A DNA stretch of 64,000 nucleotides from Jeotgalibacillus marinus (GCF_040801915.1 NZ_JBFMIA010000002.1:186001-250000); one strand, 5' to 3'; numbered from the stretch's first letter, positions 34,584 through 43,802 are shown. Translations and numbers: made by a program. Notes: generated by a model from the letters alone, not told the origin.

Positions 34584-35504
34584 TCATTGGACCCCTGGCA
34601 TAATAATCAAGCTTTTCGTTTTTGACGAGAGCTTTGCTTTTACTCCTAATGGCACAGCAAAATGTGGCTGACAATGACCTATTTTAAAGCCTTTAATAAC
34701 AGGTATTTCTAATCTTTTTAAATAATGATCAAGCACTTCATCCAGACTTTGAGAAGGTTTGTCGTTGGTTGGTACAGCATTTTTAAAGTCACCAACCACA
34801 ACCCCCGCTGCAGAAGCCAGCTTTCCTGCCATTGTAAGTTGATTAAGCATACCGTCAATGCGATACGGCTCTTCATCCACATCTTCAATCAATAAGATCT
34901 TTCCTTCGGTTTCCAGTTCATACGGGGTCCCCATCATGCTCTGTATAAGAGAAAGGTTTCCTCCAACAAGCTCCCCAACACATTCTCCCTCAGCAATCAC
35001 CTCAAGTGGTGAGATGTATTCTGTATAATGAAGCTCTTTTGGTTCAAACAACTGCTGAAACATCTTTTTTGAAAGGTCATCAAACCCTTCTTTCCCTACA
35101 TCAGATGCAAGCATTGGACCATGAAAGGTAACCAATCCCGTACATTGACGGATTGCATTGTGTAAAAATGTAATATCACTATATCCCCAAAAAATTTTTG
35201 GATTTCGCTTGATCAGTTCATAATTTATTTGTTCAGCAATTCGACCAGTGCCGTAGCCTCCTCCAGCACAAAAAATTGCATGAACAAATGGATCTTTAAA
35301 CATTGAATGTAAATCATGAAGTCGGTCTTCATCTGCTCCAGCTAAATAACCATTGATGTCTTGAACATGGTTCCCGATTTTCACGTTCACACCTAGCTCC
35401 CTTAAAAATATGAAGGAACGCTTTAGTTGTTCGATATTAGGAGGGCTCGCTGGTGCAATCACTCCAACCGTATCTCCTCGCTGTAACCTTTTTGGCAAAA
35501 TCAT
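34584..35504 (-). CDS. ykfA: LD-carboxypeptidase (YkfA/LdcA-like, S66)
   Basis: A 306-residue S66 serine peptidase that trims the terminal D-amino acid from murein tetrapeptides. It starts GDTVGVIAPASPP, has FCAGGGYGTGRI with the FWGYSDITFLHNA region near 110 (nucleophile Ser), and ends with VIKGFKIGHCQPHFAVPLGVKA (His). I use ATG 35504 because AAAGGAGA is 8 bases upstream; the longer frame lacks a site. It is the first intact gene of the operon; the remnant of a peptide-binding protein lies 70 bases upstream. Confidence 0.92.
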   Translation of the reverse strand: MILPKRLQRGDTVGVIAPASPPNIEQLKRSFIFLRELGVNVKIGNHVQDINGYLAGADEDRLHDLHSMFKDPFVHAIFCAGGGYGTGRIAEQINYELIKRNPKIFWGYSDITFLHNAIRQCTGLVTFHGPMLASDVGKEGFDDLSKKMFQQLFEPKELHYTEYISPLEVIAEGECVGELVGGNLSLIQSMMGTPYELETEGKILLIEDVDEEPYRIDGMLNQLTMAGKLASAAGVVVGDFKNAVPTNDKPSQSLDEVLDHYLKRLEIPVIKGFKIGHCQPHFAVPLGVKAKLSSKTKSLIIMPGVQ

Positions 35505-35575
35505 CCTATCATTCTCCTTTCTCACTCTGAAAAAAGGGTGGTCACACACCCACTTTTCACAGTAATAAAGAGCAA

Positions 35576-35989
35576 TCACCATGTGGAAGGAAGCGCATTA
35601 TTTTGCACTTCCTTCTGAAGTGAGTAATTATTCGGTTTTGTCTGCCACTTTAATTCCACATAGCCAACTGGGTGTCGCACGATGTCTTTTACTAACTCAT
35701 CATGCAAATGCACTTGGTTATTGTAGTGAACGGGAAAAATAGGCATTTCATCCATCAGGAGCTTCTCAGCTTGATAAAGTAATTCATAACGAGCTGCTTC
35801 ATCAGACTCAACTTTTGAATCTGCAATTAACTGATCATATTCATCATTTGACCAGCCGGTACGGTTCATCGAAGAATCTGTTACAAAGCTTTCAAGTGCG
35901 TTCACTGGATCTGCATAGTCATGTAGGAATGAACTGCTAGACAATTGATGCTGAAGTCCACGCTGTTCATCAAGGAACACGTTACTTTC
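35576..35989 (-). pseudogene. Peptide ABC transporter binding protein (DppE/OppA type), C-terminal remnant
   Basis: Only the last 130 or so residues remain: VFLDEQRGLQHQLSSSSFLH, DYADPVNALESFVT, NRTGWSNDEYDQLI and MPIFPVHYNNQVH are typical of OppA/DppE C-terminal halves. Upstream of about 35989 the frame stays open but no longer looks like the family, which marks a deletion junction. The end (KWQTKPNNYSLQKEVQNN) runs past the usual family end. In B. subtilis dppE lies just before ykfA, so the dppA-D genes and the start of dppE appear to be deleted here. Confidence 0.8.
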
Positions 35990-36113
35990 AGAGCTTGAAA
36001 GAGCCTTGCCAACTCTTGTACATGTGCTAAAGACTTTTTCTTCTTCACCTCATATGATTATTTTTATTCAACTTATATCCTATGATGAAGACCTCGTTAT
36101 ATATTCTGATAAC

Positions 36114-36155
36114 AAAAAAATAACCCCTCCGCCAACTAAATGGTAGAGGGATTTT
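36114..36155 (-). terminator. Hairpin before the dppE remnant
   Basis: On the minus strand CCCTCTACCA and TTGGCGGAGGGG form a stem followed by TTATTTTTTTG. Confidence 0.6.
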
Positions 36156-36218
36156 GACATCAATCAAACATTCTTAACATCAACATATATCAGACTAGCT
36201 GTGATATATAAACCACTT

Positions 36219-36437
36219 TTAAGAAGATACATATCGGTAGAGCTTCCTGGTACATTTACTCTTTCTTTTAATACCAACAATGCAGTGGTGATAGTGCCAA
36301 CCAACAAAGTGACTTGAAAAATGGCATCCGACAATAAGGGCGATAATCGCAGGAATGAAAGCCACAGGCCACCACATTTCTCCGAACCCTATTACGATCA
36401 ATGCTGCGGCGATAATAATGGCATTTGATAGTGACAA
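36219..36437 (-). CDS. Possible small two-helix membrane protein
   Basis: A 72-residue frame with one long or two short hydrophobic segments (SNAIIIAAALIVIGFGEM and PVAFIPAIIALIVG) followed by a His/Cys-rich basic tail (HFVGWHYHHCIVG). It would begin with TTG 36437, and no convincing ribosome site is visible. The composition looks protein-like, but the start is weak. I do not recognise it. Confidence 0.35.
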   Translation of the reverse strand: MSLSNAIIIAAALIVIGFGEMWWPVAFIPAIIALIVGCHFSSHFVGWHYHHCIVGIKRKSKCTRKLYRYVSS

Positions 36438-36558
36438 ACAACACTGTCTACTTGACCGAGGTCACCTCTGTTGGTGGAGGGGTATTTTTTATCTATCAAC
36501 AGCATGTAGCGAGGTCTTCTCTCATAAGATAGATGGTCAGTAAAAATGGAGCTGAAAA

Positions 36559-36681
36559 ATGATGACTGATAAAGTAGAAAAATCCCCTGCTGTGCATGTA
36601 AAGGAGTGGGCAACGATTACACTCTGTCTTCTTGCGAAGTTTGTATGTGACTGTTTGAAAGAGAAAAAGCGTCACTGCTGA
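36559..36681 (+). CDS. 40-residue small ORF upstream of the NosD-like gene
   Basis: Starts MMTDKVEKSPAVHVKEW and ends CDCLKEKKRHC, with GGAG 7 bases before the first ATG. It has a short hydrophobic middle (ATITLCLLAKFVC) and four cysteines. It ends 33 bases before the TTG of the NosD-like gene on the same strand, so the two may be translated from one message. I do not recognise a family. Confidence 0.45.
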   Translation: MMTDKVEKSPAVHVKEWATITLCLLAKFVCDCLKEKKRHC

Positions 36682-36714
36682 AAGCACCGTTCGGAAAGGT
36701 AGGGAGGTGAAGGA

Positions 36715-37545
36715 TTGAAAACGTCCAAAGACAAGTGTTTAGTGTCCATTCTACTTCTCACGTTTGGGTTACTCTTCGTAGGGGTCGTCATCGTGGGTGG
36801 GATCCTTTTCTTTAACGAAAAAATACTCATGGTGCCGACGGATGAATTTCCTACGATTTCATCTGCAGTTGATATGGCAGTAGAAGGAGATATTATCTTA
36901 GTAAAAACAAAAGAAGATGGTACCCCTTATGAGGAAAACGTCGATATTAATACGGATAATATCAAACTGATTGGGATAGGGAAAGTGAAACCTGTAATAG
37001 ATGGAGATGTCGTGGGAGGTATAGGTATAAATCTTACTGACAGATCTGGCGTGTTGGTGCAGAATTTTTCTATTCAAAACTTCTCTGGCTCTGGTTTTTT
37101 CTTATCCAGTTCAAATAGCAACATGATTAAAGGGAATGACGTTAATAGGAGTGGAGATTTTGGTATTCGCTTATTATCTAGTTCAAATAGCAACATGATT
37201 AAAGGGAATAGCGTTAATGGTAATCAGCAGGGTATTGTGTTAGACAGTTCAAATAGAAACACGCTTAAAGGGAATAACGTTAATCGTAATATGTTTAATG
37301 GAATTTCCTTAGACTCTTCGGACGAGAACTTGCTTAAAGGAAATAACGTTAAAGATACCCCTTCTTTTAATGGGATTTCCTTAGATGATAATTCTAACGA
37401 CAATGATGTTTTCTTTAATCGTGCGTTCGGGAATGGGAATGGGAATACGACTTTCGATATCAACGATCAAAATATCACAGTTCCTCTCAACAATTTCAAA
37501 GAAAATAAATGTGATATTAGTAACAAACCTAATATTTGCAATTGA
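36715..37545 (+). CDS. Membrane-anchored NosD-like beta-helix repeat protein
   Basis: A 276-residue protein with an N-terminal membrane anchor (about 9-31) and an outside beta-helix of NosD/pectate-lyase type. The coil is at least four 22-24-residue repeats of the form LSSSNSNMIKGNDVNR followed by a GI-L strand. Two neighbouring repeats (37102-37146 and 37174-37218) differ by only a few bases in 45, so the array grew by recent duplication. Beta-helices of this kind bind carbohydrates or act in surface structures; no enzyme active site is apparent. TTG 36715 start after GGGAGGTGAAGGA. Confidence 0.8.
   Translation: MKTSKDKCLVSILLLTFGLLFVGVVIVGGILFFNEKILMVPTDEFPTISSAVDMAVEGDIILVKTKEDGTPYEENVDINTDNIKLIGIGKVKPVIDGDVVGGIGINLTDRSGVLVQNFSIQNFSGSGFFLSSSNSNMIKGNDVNRSGDFGIRLLSSSNSNMIKGNSVNGNQQGIVLDSSNRNTLKGNNVNRNMFNGISLDSSDENLLKGNNVKDTPSFNGISLDDNSNDNDVFFNRAFGNGNGNTTFDINDQNITVPLNNFKENKCDISNKPNICN
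37102..37218 (+). repeat. Near-identical 72-bp-period direct repeat inside the NosD-like gene
   Basis: The 45-base blocks at 37102-37146 and 37174-37218 share TTAT-C-AGTTCAAATAGC and the following ATTAAAGGGAAT almost exactly. The period is 72 bases (24 codons). Two weaker copies begin at 37240 and 37309. Confidence 0.85.
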
Positions 37546-37552
37546 TCACTCG

Positions 37553-37577
37553 TAGCACCCATCGGGGTGCTTTTTTC
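37553..37577 (+). terminator. Terminator of the NosD-like gene
   Basis: TAGCACCC, loop, GGGGTGCT, then TTTTTT, 8 bases after the stop. Confidence 0.85.
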
Positions 37578-37856
37578 TATGGAAGCGAGTCGATCGCTTT
37601 GATCTTATGGACAATAATCAATAAGAATTACATATACTATGATTGACTAAGCCACTCTTGCTTCAATTGGTAAGGGGGCTGTTTTTTGTTTTATTATTTT
37701 ATTTTCACACCATTGAATTCGTCACCATTTATTTTTCTTATCCTATTCCAAGAGATACTGGCTCTATAACCTTGAAACATTGATAGTATGATCCCATCAT
37801 CAAGTTGAATGCGGGATCGTTATTGTTTAGCACAATTGAATTAGCTCATAATAAAA
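37578..37856. other. Gene-free spacer between convergent genes
   Basis: No ORF with a ribosome site. It contains two further small hairpins (near 37652-37690, and GATCCCA/TGCGGGATC near 37791-37820) of unknown role. Confidence 0.5.
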
Positions 37857-37897
37857 AAGACAAAAACACCCCAAATTAAGTTCATAAGGGGTGTTTG
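37857..37897 (-). terminator. Terminator of azoR
   Basis: Minus-strand AAACACCCC pairs with GGGGTGTTT and is followed by TTGTCTTTTTT. Confidence 0.85.
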
Positions 37898-37911
37898 CTG
37901 GCATCAGATCA

Positions 37912-38547
37912 TTAGAAGCTTTGAGCAACTTCTCTTGCTTCAGCGATTGCCTTTTCTTTAATTTCTTCTGCTTTATCTGGCATTGCATTTTGACCTTCAA
38001 CAAAGATTCCTGAAAATTCAGGAACAGCAAAGAATTGCATGATCGTGTTTAAATAACGATGGCCCATTTCCATTGAAGCTGCAGGACCTTCAGAATAAAC
38101 GCCACCACTAGCTTGGATATGGATCGCTTTTTTATCTGTTAATAGACCAACTGGACCTTGTTCTGTATATTTAAATGATTTTCCTGCAATCGAAACAGAG
38201 TCTAAATAAGCTTTCATTACTGGAGGGAACGAGAAATTCCACATTGGTGTTGCGAAAACATATTTATCAGCTCCGATGAATTGTTCACATAGTTCAGACA
38301 AACGTCCAACCTTTGCTTTTTCCCCATCAGATAATTGAGAAAAGTCGGCTCCATTTTGTAGTTTTCCCCAACCGCCAAATACTTCCGCATCAATTGCTGG
38401 AACATCTTCTTTAAACAAATCTACATGAACAATTTCGTCAGCAGGATTTGCCTCTTTATAAGTATCAATAAATGCTTTTCCTACCGCCATGCTGTAAGAC
38501 TGAGTGTGATCATTTGGATTAGCTGTAATGTAAAGAACTTTCGTCAT
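37912..38547 (-). CDS. azoR: FMN-dependent NADH-azoreductase
   Basis: A 211-residue flavodoxin-fold quinone and azo reductase. Signature parts are VLYITANPNDHTQSYSMAVG near 4-23 (FMN phosphate loop), FATPMWNFSFPPVMKAYLD near 98-116 and IQASGGVYSEGP near 145. It reduces quinones and azo compounds by two electrons with NADH, protecting against thiol-reactive quinones. AGAGGGTTTAAGTT precedes the ATG. It stands alone with its own terminator. Confidence 0.94.
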   Translation of the reverse strand: MTKVLYITANPNDHTQSYSMAVGKAFIDTYKEANPADEIVHVDLFKEDVPAIDAEVFGGWGKLQNGADFSQLSDGEKAKVGRLSELCEQFIGADKYVFATPMWNFSFPPVMKAYLDSVSIAGKSFKYTEQGPVGLLTDKKAIHIQASGGVYSEGPAASMEMGHRYLNTIMQFFAVPEFSGIFVEGQNAMPDKAEEIKEKAIAEAREVAQSF

Positions 38548-38906
38548 AACTTAAACCCTCTTTTCTTTGATTTGGTAATGTTACGGTTTTATAATAGTTC
38601 AAATTCGAGATATTATCAAATGTTATGCTCTGCTCTTTTTATTATTCCGTTTTCTGAAATATTTAGCGTTCAGATGTCGACCTATATCAATGAAGTCTGC
38701 AGTTAATGTGGACGGATCTTTCGGATTCTTAAATTGACATTTTATTTATAAACGTATGTTCCACCGCTAACCGAGCACAAAATCAGTGTCAGCGAACACT
38801 CATTCCTTCCTTCTCTTACATCTGGAAATATAAAATATTTATTTGTAACCTCCCCCCTCAATACACGTCTACTTTATAAAGAACACTCAGTAAAGGGGGA
38901 AACAGT
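38548..38906. other. Intergenic region between divergent genes
   Basis: 359 AT-rich bases between azoR and the beta-propeller gene. Promoters for both must lie here, but none stands out enough to call. No repeat or RNA is seen. Confidence 0.45.
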
Positions 38907-41027
38907 GTGAATAAAAAAAGGTGGGTACTCTCAGGTATACTCACGTTGTTGATTGGATCGTTAGCGACGCTCTTTTTCTTTCTACAACCATCCGTTATGG
39001 GAGTCACAAGCGGTACTTTGCAAACGAATGCTTGGACGCTTCATTTTTCACGCTCATTGAACGAATCTACAATAAGTGAAGATTCTGTCTATGTTTTAAA
39101 TAAAGAAAAGGAACGTGTTCTAGTAGATGTTCAGCTAAGTACAGATGGCAAGATTCTACACGTCACCCCTCCTGAAAATGGTTATAACAATCTTCAAGAT
39201 TACACGCTACACCTTTCAGATAACATTAAATCAACGTTTGGTCTAGGAATACGCGGAGAACTAGCCATTCCGCTTAAGGTAAGTCACGACTTAGCTACTG
39301 TCGAATCGGAAGAATACCTTAAAAATCACTTTGCAGCTATTTTAGAAAATAAAAAGAGTCAGGAGCAAAGTTACCAATCATTCGATAATGTAAAGATGAC
39401 AATAGAAGAAAGTTCATCAGGTGGCGATAGTGGCCACTCCCAAACGAATAACCAAGTAGATGGTGTAAATGAAGCTGATATTGTTCAAACTGACGGAGAG
39501 TTTATTTACCATATTAACGATCATCAGGATGTAAAGGTTGTTAAATCCTATCCTGCTGAAGCGCTGGAAACTGTAGCAACCATTGAATTCGAAGATAATT
39601 TTTACGTCTCACAATTATTTTTAACAGACGACACGCTTGTTGTCATTGGAGACAAGTGGATTCCTTTTAATCAAGAAAAAAGCGGTAATATGGATTACTC
39701 GTACGACCAAAATGTCACGATTGCCAAGCTTTATGACGTTAGTAATCAAACAGCACCTGAATTAATGCGTGAAGTTGGAGCTGAAGGTTATTTTAATAAC
39801 GCCAGAATGATTGATTCAAACCTGTATGTCATTACAAATCACGCACCAAATTACTGGATTATGGAAGAGGATAGCGACATCGAACTACGCCCTCATACGT
39901 GGGACAGTAATAAAAGCGAATCATTCGAACCAATGTCAGTTGATGAGATTAAAATAATTCCTGAAAACGAGAACAGCAATTACACGGTCATTACCGTCGT
40001 AGATGTAAGCGATCACAATTCAGAAGTTCTAACAGAGTCCTATTTAGGTAGCAGCGGGCAAGTATACATGTCGGAAAACAGCCTTTATTTAGCAGAGACA
40101 AATAATATGGTTTCGACGTTACAAATGGGTATTATGCCAGTCATACCCGAAGACTCAAGCACAACTATTTATAAATTTGCCATTGATGATTTGAATGTTG
40201 ATTTTGTAGCGAAAGGCTCAGTGAAAGGAAATGTGTTAAATCAATTTTCAATGGATGAGCATGATGACCATTTCCGAGTCGTCACAACAGAAGGAAATAC
40301 GCAGGGAGAAAACATGACCTCTTTTAACCATCTCTTTATTTTAAATGAAGCGATGGAGCAGGTTGGTTCGGTTGAAGACCTTGCAAAAGGAGAGCGCATC
40401 TACTCCGCTCGATTTATGGGTGACAAAGCGTACATGGTGACATTTAGAGAAACCGATCCACTCTTTGTTATTGATACCGCTAACCCTGAAGCACCTGAAG
40501 TATTGGGTGAATTAAAAATCCCAGGTTTCAGTACCTATTTGCACCCATTAGATGAAAATCACTTAATCGGTTTTGGCGTAGATACAGAACTCGAAGAAAG
40601 TAAAGTTGCTGGACAGCCGCCATTGGTCATTCAAACTGGCATGAAGATTTCATTGTTTGATATCACTGATTTCAGCAATCCAAAAGAAAAGGACACTGAG
40701 ATCATTGGTGGGCAAGGTACTCATTCTCCTGTTATGTCCGACCACAAAGCGCTGTTTCATCATACTGAACGCAATTTATTCGGCTTCCCTATCGCAGTTT
40801 ACGATCAAAAAGAGCTGAATAGCGAATTGAATTTTGTGAACCAAGGTGCCCTTCTCTACACGATCACACCCGAAAATGGCATTGAACTTACGAAAGAAAT
40901 GTACGACCAAAAAGTCGAAGGGCAAATGTACGATAATTGGGAAGAGCTTGTTCAGCGTATGCTTTATATTGAAGATACTCTTTACACAGTGAAATCGAAT
41001 GAAGTAAAAGCGTATGAATTGCCATAA
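38907..41027 (+). CDS. Secreted/membrane-anchored beta-propeller protein
   Basis: A 706-residue surface protein. GTG start after AAGGGGGAAACA. The N-terminal helix (about 7-27) anchors it. Residues 30-130 look like an SbsA-type Ig domain (LHFSRSLNESTIS, LHVTPPENGYNN). The rest is the beta-propeller family COG4880, starting at the hallmark TNNQVDGVNEADIVQTDGEF (split near 186-205) and followed by repeated blade motifs such as RIYSARFMGDKAYMVTF and PLFVIDTANPEAPEVLGELK. The role is unknown; the Ig domain suggests cell-wall exposure. A single gene. Confidence 0.85.
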   Translation: MNKKRWVLSGILTLLIGSLATLFFFLQPSVMGVTSGTLQTNAWTLHFSRSLNESTISEDSVYVLNKEKERVLVDVQLSTDGKILHVTPPENGYNNLQDYTLHLSDNIKSTFGLGIRGELAIPLKVSHDLATVESEEYLKNHFAAILENKKSQEQSYQSFDNVKMTIEESSSGGDSGHSQTNNQVDGVNEADIVQTDGEFIYHINDHQDVKVVKSYPAEALETVATIEFEDNFYVSQLFLTDDTLVVIGDKWIPFNQEKSGNMDYSYDQNVTIAKLYDVSNQTAPELMREVGAEGYFNNARMIDSNLYVITNHAPNYWIMEEDSDIELRPHTWDSNKSESFEPMSVDEIKIIPENENSNYTVITVVDVSDHNSEVLTESYLGSSGQVYMSENSLYLAETNNMVSTLQMGIMPVIPEDSSTTIYKFAIDDLNVDFVAKGSVKGNVLNQFSMDEHDDHFRVVTTEGNTQGENMTSFNHLFILNEAMEQVGSVEDLAKGERIYSARFMGDKAYMVTFRETDPLFVIDTANPEAPEVLGELKIPGFSTYLHPLDENHLIGFGVDTELEESKVAGQPPLVIQTGMKISLFDITDFSNPKEKDTEIIGGQGTHSPVMSDHKALFHHTERNLFGFPIAVYDQKELNSELNFVNQGALLYTITPENGIELTKEMYDQKVEGQMYDNWEELVQRMLYIEDTLYTVKSNEVKAYELP

Positions 41028-41259
41028 GGAACAAAAGAAAAAGAGGTGTTTAACTCCGACAGACGTAAAACGATCAACACAAGTAGGCGCTTTTTGGGTG
41101 GTGTACGCTCCCAGGGGTTACCCGCTTGAGCTGGATAGAACAAAGGCGAAAGCGGGTGCTGAACTCCGACAAGTCAGTACTCTTTGCTAACAAGTTGGCG
41201 TGACTTAAATCCTTAAGGAGCTTAGAGATATCATTATTAAAAATTATGAACATTCATTA
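41028..41259. other. Spacer before the T-box promoter
   Basis: No gene. Contains two short AACTCCGACA words (near 41054 and 41164), perhaps remnants of a small repeat. The remainder shows nothing clear. Confidence 0.4.
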
Positions 41260-41288
41260 TTTACAAATAATCCAACTGCTGTTAACAT
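41260..41288 (+). promoter_or_regulatory. Promoter of the T-box/MFS transcript
   Basis: TTTACA (41260-41265), 17 bases, TAACAT (41283-41288), directly before the T-box leader. Confidence 0.6.
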
Positions 41289-41294
41289 AAACAA

Positions 41295-41575
41295 TCAAAC
41301 GCGATGATAAGAAGAGTAGATAAAGTCATTCTTCAAAGAGAGCTCCGGTTGCTGAAAAGGAGCAAGAATGACTTATTGAACCAAGTCTTTGAGCAGCACA
41401 AAGGATCCTTTTTGGTGATGGTGTGACGGGAGCTCCCGTTATAGAGCTAGGGTATAAGCTAATATGCTGTACCTAATGAGGATGATATGGTGACATGTCA
41501 ACAAAACTGGAGTGGTACCGCGAATGCATAATCTCGCCTCCAAGATGAAAATCTTGGAGGCGGGATTTTTTTTAT
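41295..41575 (+). promoter_or_regulatory. T-box leader controlling the MFS transporter
   Basis: Stem I carries GAAGAGTAGA and the 11-pair stem AAGTCATTCTT/AAGAATGACTT. The specifier loop reads GAACCAAGTCTTTGAGC. In the same register as the argS T-box (GAAACGCAC...GAG) the specifier is CAA (Gln, 41382-41384); one base earlier it would be CCA (Pro). The T-box motif is GGAGTGGTACCGCG (41509-41522; pairing base U), then a strong terminator ATCTCGCCTCCAAGAT/ATCTTGGAGGCGGGAT with a T run. The MFS start is 57 bases beyond. Confidence 0.92.
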
Positions 41576-41631
41576 TGGCATTAAGTGTGAATCAATACTT
41601 GTGACAAAAAAACATTCGGGGAGGAATAGAG

Positions 41632-42891
41632 ATGGATATGCATACAGTGAAAGAACGCTGGAAGTATTATGCTATTTTAATGTTCGGGGTTGGTGCTTCC
41701 AACATAGGCTCTTGGATTTATTTACTTGCGTTAAATCTAATTTTATTTGAAATGACAGGCTCTCCATTAAGCATTGTATTTCTATACACGCTTATCCCTT
41801 TAGCTACATTATGTACAAATAGTTGGGCAGGAACGGTCATTGATCGGAAAAACAAACGTAATTTGATGATCTACTTAGATTTATCTAGAGCGATCTTTAT
41901 TATGATGATTCCATTTCTACCGTCAATTTGGCTCATCTATTTCATTGCTTTTATTATTTATATGGCTAACTCTATTTTTCAACCTACCTCGATGACTTAT
42001 ATCACAAAGCTAATTCCTGTTGAACAAAGAAGACAATTCAATTCACTCTTTAATATGGTCACATCTGGTGCTTTTTTTATTGGTCCTGCAATTGCAGGTA
42101 TTCTTTTTAACATTGGTACACCAATATTTGCCCTCTATACAACTGTAATTACTTTTATTTTGTCAGCGCTCGCGACGTTGTTCATGCCGAACCTTGAACG
42201 TGATACTTTGGATGGAGCAAACCACTCTACCTTTTCGTCGGAATTATTAAAAAAAGATTGGAAAGCAGTCATCTCGTTTAGCCGTAGAAACCTACCTGTT
42301 ATTGTCATTTATCTTCTTTTTAGTGGAGTTATGATGGTCATGGCAACAGCGGTTGATTCACTAGAGGTTTCTTTTTCTAAAGAGGTTTTGCAGTTATCCG
42401 ATAGTAAATATGGATTTCTCGTAAGCATTGCTGGAGCAGGTATTGTCGTTGGATCGATCATAAATACGTTTCTTACAAAAACATTTTCCATTTTCACTTT
42501 AATGAGTGGTGGCACTGTACTTGTTTCGTTCGGGTATATGATTTTTGCGTTTTCTACTACTTTTCCTGTTGCAGCTCTCGGTGTCTTCACCCTTGCATTT
42601 TTCATCTCATTCGCTAATACAGGATTTCTTACCTTTTATCAAAATCATGTACCCGTTGAAATGATGGGAAGAATTAGCAGTATTTACGGGTTGATCGAAG
42701 CCATTTTAATTATTATGGCAACATTGATTTTGGGATTTCTTACTCAATTATTATCGCTTCAAATCGTTGTGATAACCGGAACGATTAGTATGATGGCGGT
42801 AGCACTTTCTTTAAGCATTTACATTTTTTCTACATCTTCGCAATTTAAAAAGACAGTCGATTCTGCGATTAAATCTGAAATCAGTCAGTAA
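41632..42891 (+). CDS. MFS transporter, drug-efflux (DHA3/MefA-like) type
   Basis: A 419-residue major facilitator with 12 predicted helices. The start NIGSWIYLLALNLILFEMTGSP, then DRKNKRNLMIYLDLSRA (loop 2-3 motif) and PVEQRRQFNSLFNMVTSGAFFIGPAIAG near 130-157 fit the DHA3 group (macrolide Mef and related exporters), not amino-acid permeases. It starts with ATG 41632 after GGGGAGGAA. The T-box makes its expression depend on uncharged tRNA. The efflux type and this control suggest export of a compound that blocks tRNA charging; that is inference. Confidence 0.88.
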   Translation: MDMHTVKERWKYYAILMFGVGASNIGSWIYLLALNLILFEMTGSPLSIVFLYTLIPLATLCTNSWAGTVIDRKNKRNLMIYLDLSRAIFIMMIPFLPSIWLIYFIAFIIYMANSIFQPTSMTYITKLIPVEQRRQFNSLFNMVTSGAFFIGPAIAGILFNIGTPIFALYTTVITFILSALATLFMPNLERDTLDGANHSTFSSELLKKDWKAVISFSRRNLPVIVIYLLFSGVMMVMATAVDSLEVSFSKEVLQLSDSKYGFLVSIAGAGIVVGSIINTFLTKTFSIFTLMSGGTVLVSFGYMIFAFSTTFPVAALGVFTLAFFISFANTGFLTFYQNHVPVEMMGRISSIYGLIEAILIIMATLILGFLTQLLSLQIVVITGTISMMAVALSLSIYIFSTSSQFKKTVDSAIKSEISQ

Positions 42892-42983
42892 GAGCTAGTG
42901 AAGTACCATGTTGCGAACTAGCTTAATGGTAGTCAAATGTAGTAAGATATAGGGCATGTTTATATAAGAAGGAGATTTTTAAA

Positions 42984-43802
42984 ATGAACTATAAAATGAT
43001 TGTACTCGATATGGATGATACTCTTTTACGAGATGACCATACCATCTCCGAACAGACTAAAAAAGCATTGATGGCTGCACAAGAGATGGGTGTTAAGGTC
43101 GTTTTAGCCTCAGGTCGACCTACGTATGCCATGATTGATGTTGCAAAGGAACTTAAATTAGATAATTACGGTAGCTATATTTTGTCATTTAATGGTGCAA
43201 AAATTATTAACGCCGATACAAAGGAAGAATTGTTCAGCAGCACTCTTTCCCCTGAAACAGTTCATCATTTATATGATATTAGCCAACGAGAAAATGTTGG
43301 TATTCAAACGTACATTGGTGATTCCATCATTACAGAAACGCCTAACCCCTATTCAGATATTGAGGCTGAAATTACTGGCCTACCATTAAATATCATCGAG
43401 GATTTTAAAGAATCCGTTACAGACCCTGTCGTGAAAGTATTGATGCTAGAAGATGGAGAAAAATTAGTTCACGTAGAAAAGAAACTTCAAGAAGAAATGC
43501 GCGGTCAACTTAGCGTCATGCGCTCAAAACCATATTTCCTTGAGTTCACTGAAAACGGCGTAACTAAAGGGTCGAGCATTGAACAGTTAATTAAAAAAAT
43601 CGGCATAACCAAAGAAGAAGTCATTGCAGTAGGCGACAGCTACAACGACCTATCCATGATTAAATTCGCTGGACTTGGTGTCGCAATGGGCAACTCTCCT
43701 GACGACATCAAACAAGTCGCTGACCATATTACAGACACAAACATGAACGACGGCGTAGCTAAAGTTGTGGAAGAATTTTTGTTAGGAGTCACAGTGCTTT
43801 AA
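42984..43802 (+). CDS. HAD-superfamily phosphatase, Cof type
   Basis: A 272-residue Cof-type HAD hydrolase of full length. Motif I LDMDDTLL (Asp8, Asp10), motif II LASGRPTYAMID near 40, Lys motif VTKGSSI near 195 and motif IV VGDSYNDLSMI near 218. The cap domain lies at about 85-185. It dephosphorylates sugar phosphates or cofactors; the substrate is unknown. AGAAGGAGA precedes the ATG. It is 92 bases after the MFS gene on the same strand and could be read through from the T-box promoter. Confidence 0.9.
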   Translation: MNYKMIVLDMDDTLLRDDHTISEQTKKALMAAQEMGVKVVLASGRPTYAMIDVAKELKLDNYGSYILSFNGAKIINADTKEELFSSTLSPETVHHLYDISQRENVGIQTYIGDSIITETPNPYSDIEAEITGLPLNIIEDFKESVTDPVVKVLMLEDGEKLVHVEKKLQEEMRGQLSVMRSKPYFLEFTENGVTKGSSIEQLIKKIGITKEEVIAVGDSYNDLSMIKFAGLGVAMGNSPDDIKQVADHITDTNMNDGVAKVVEEFLLGVTVL

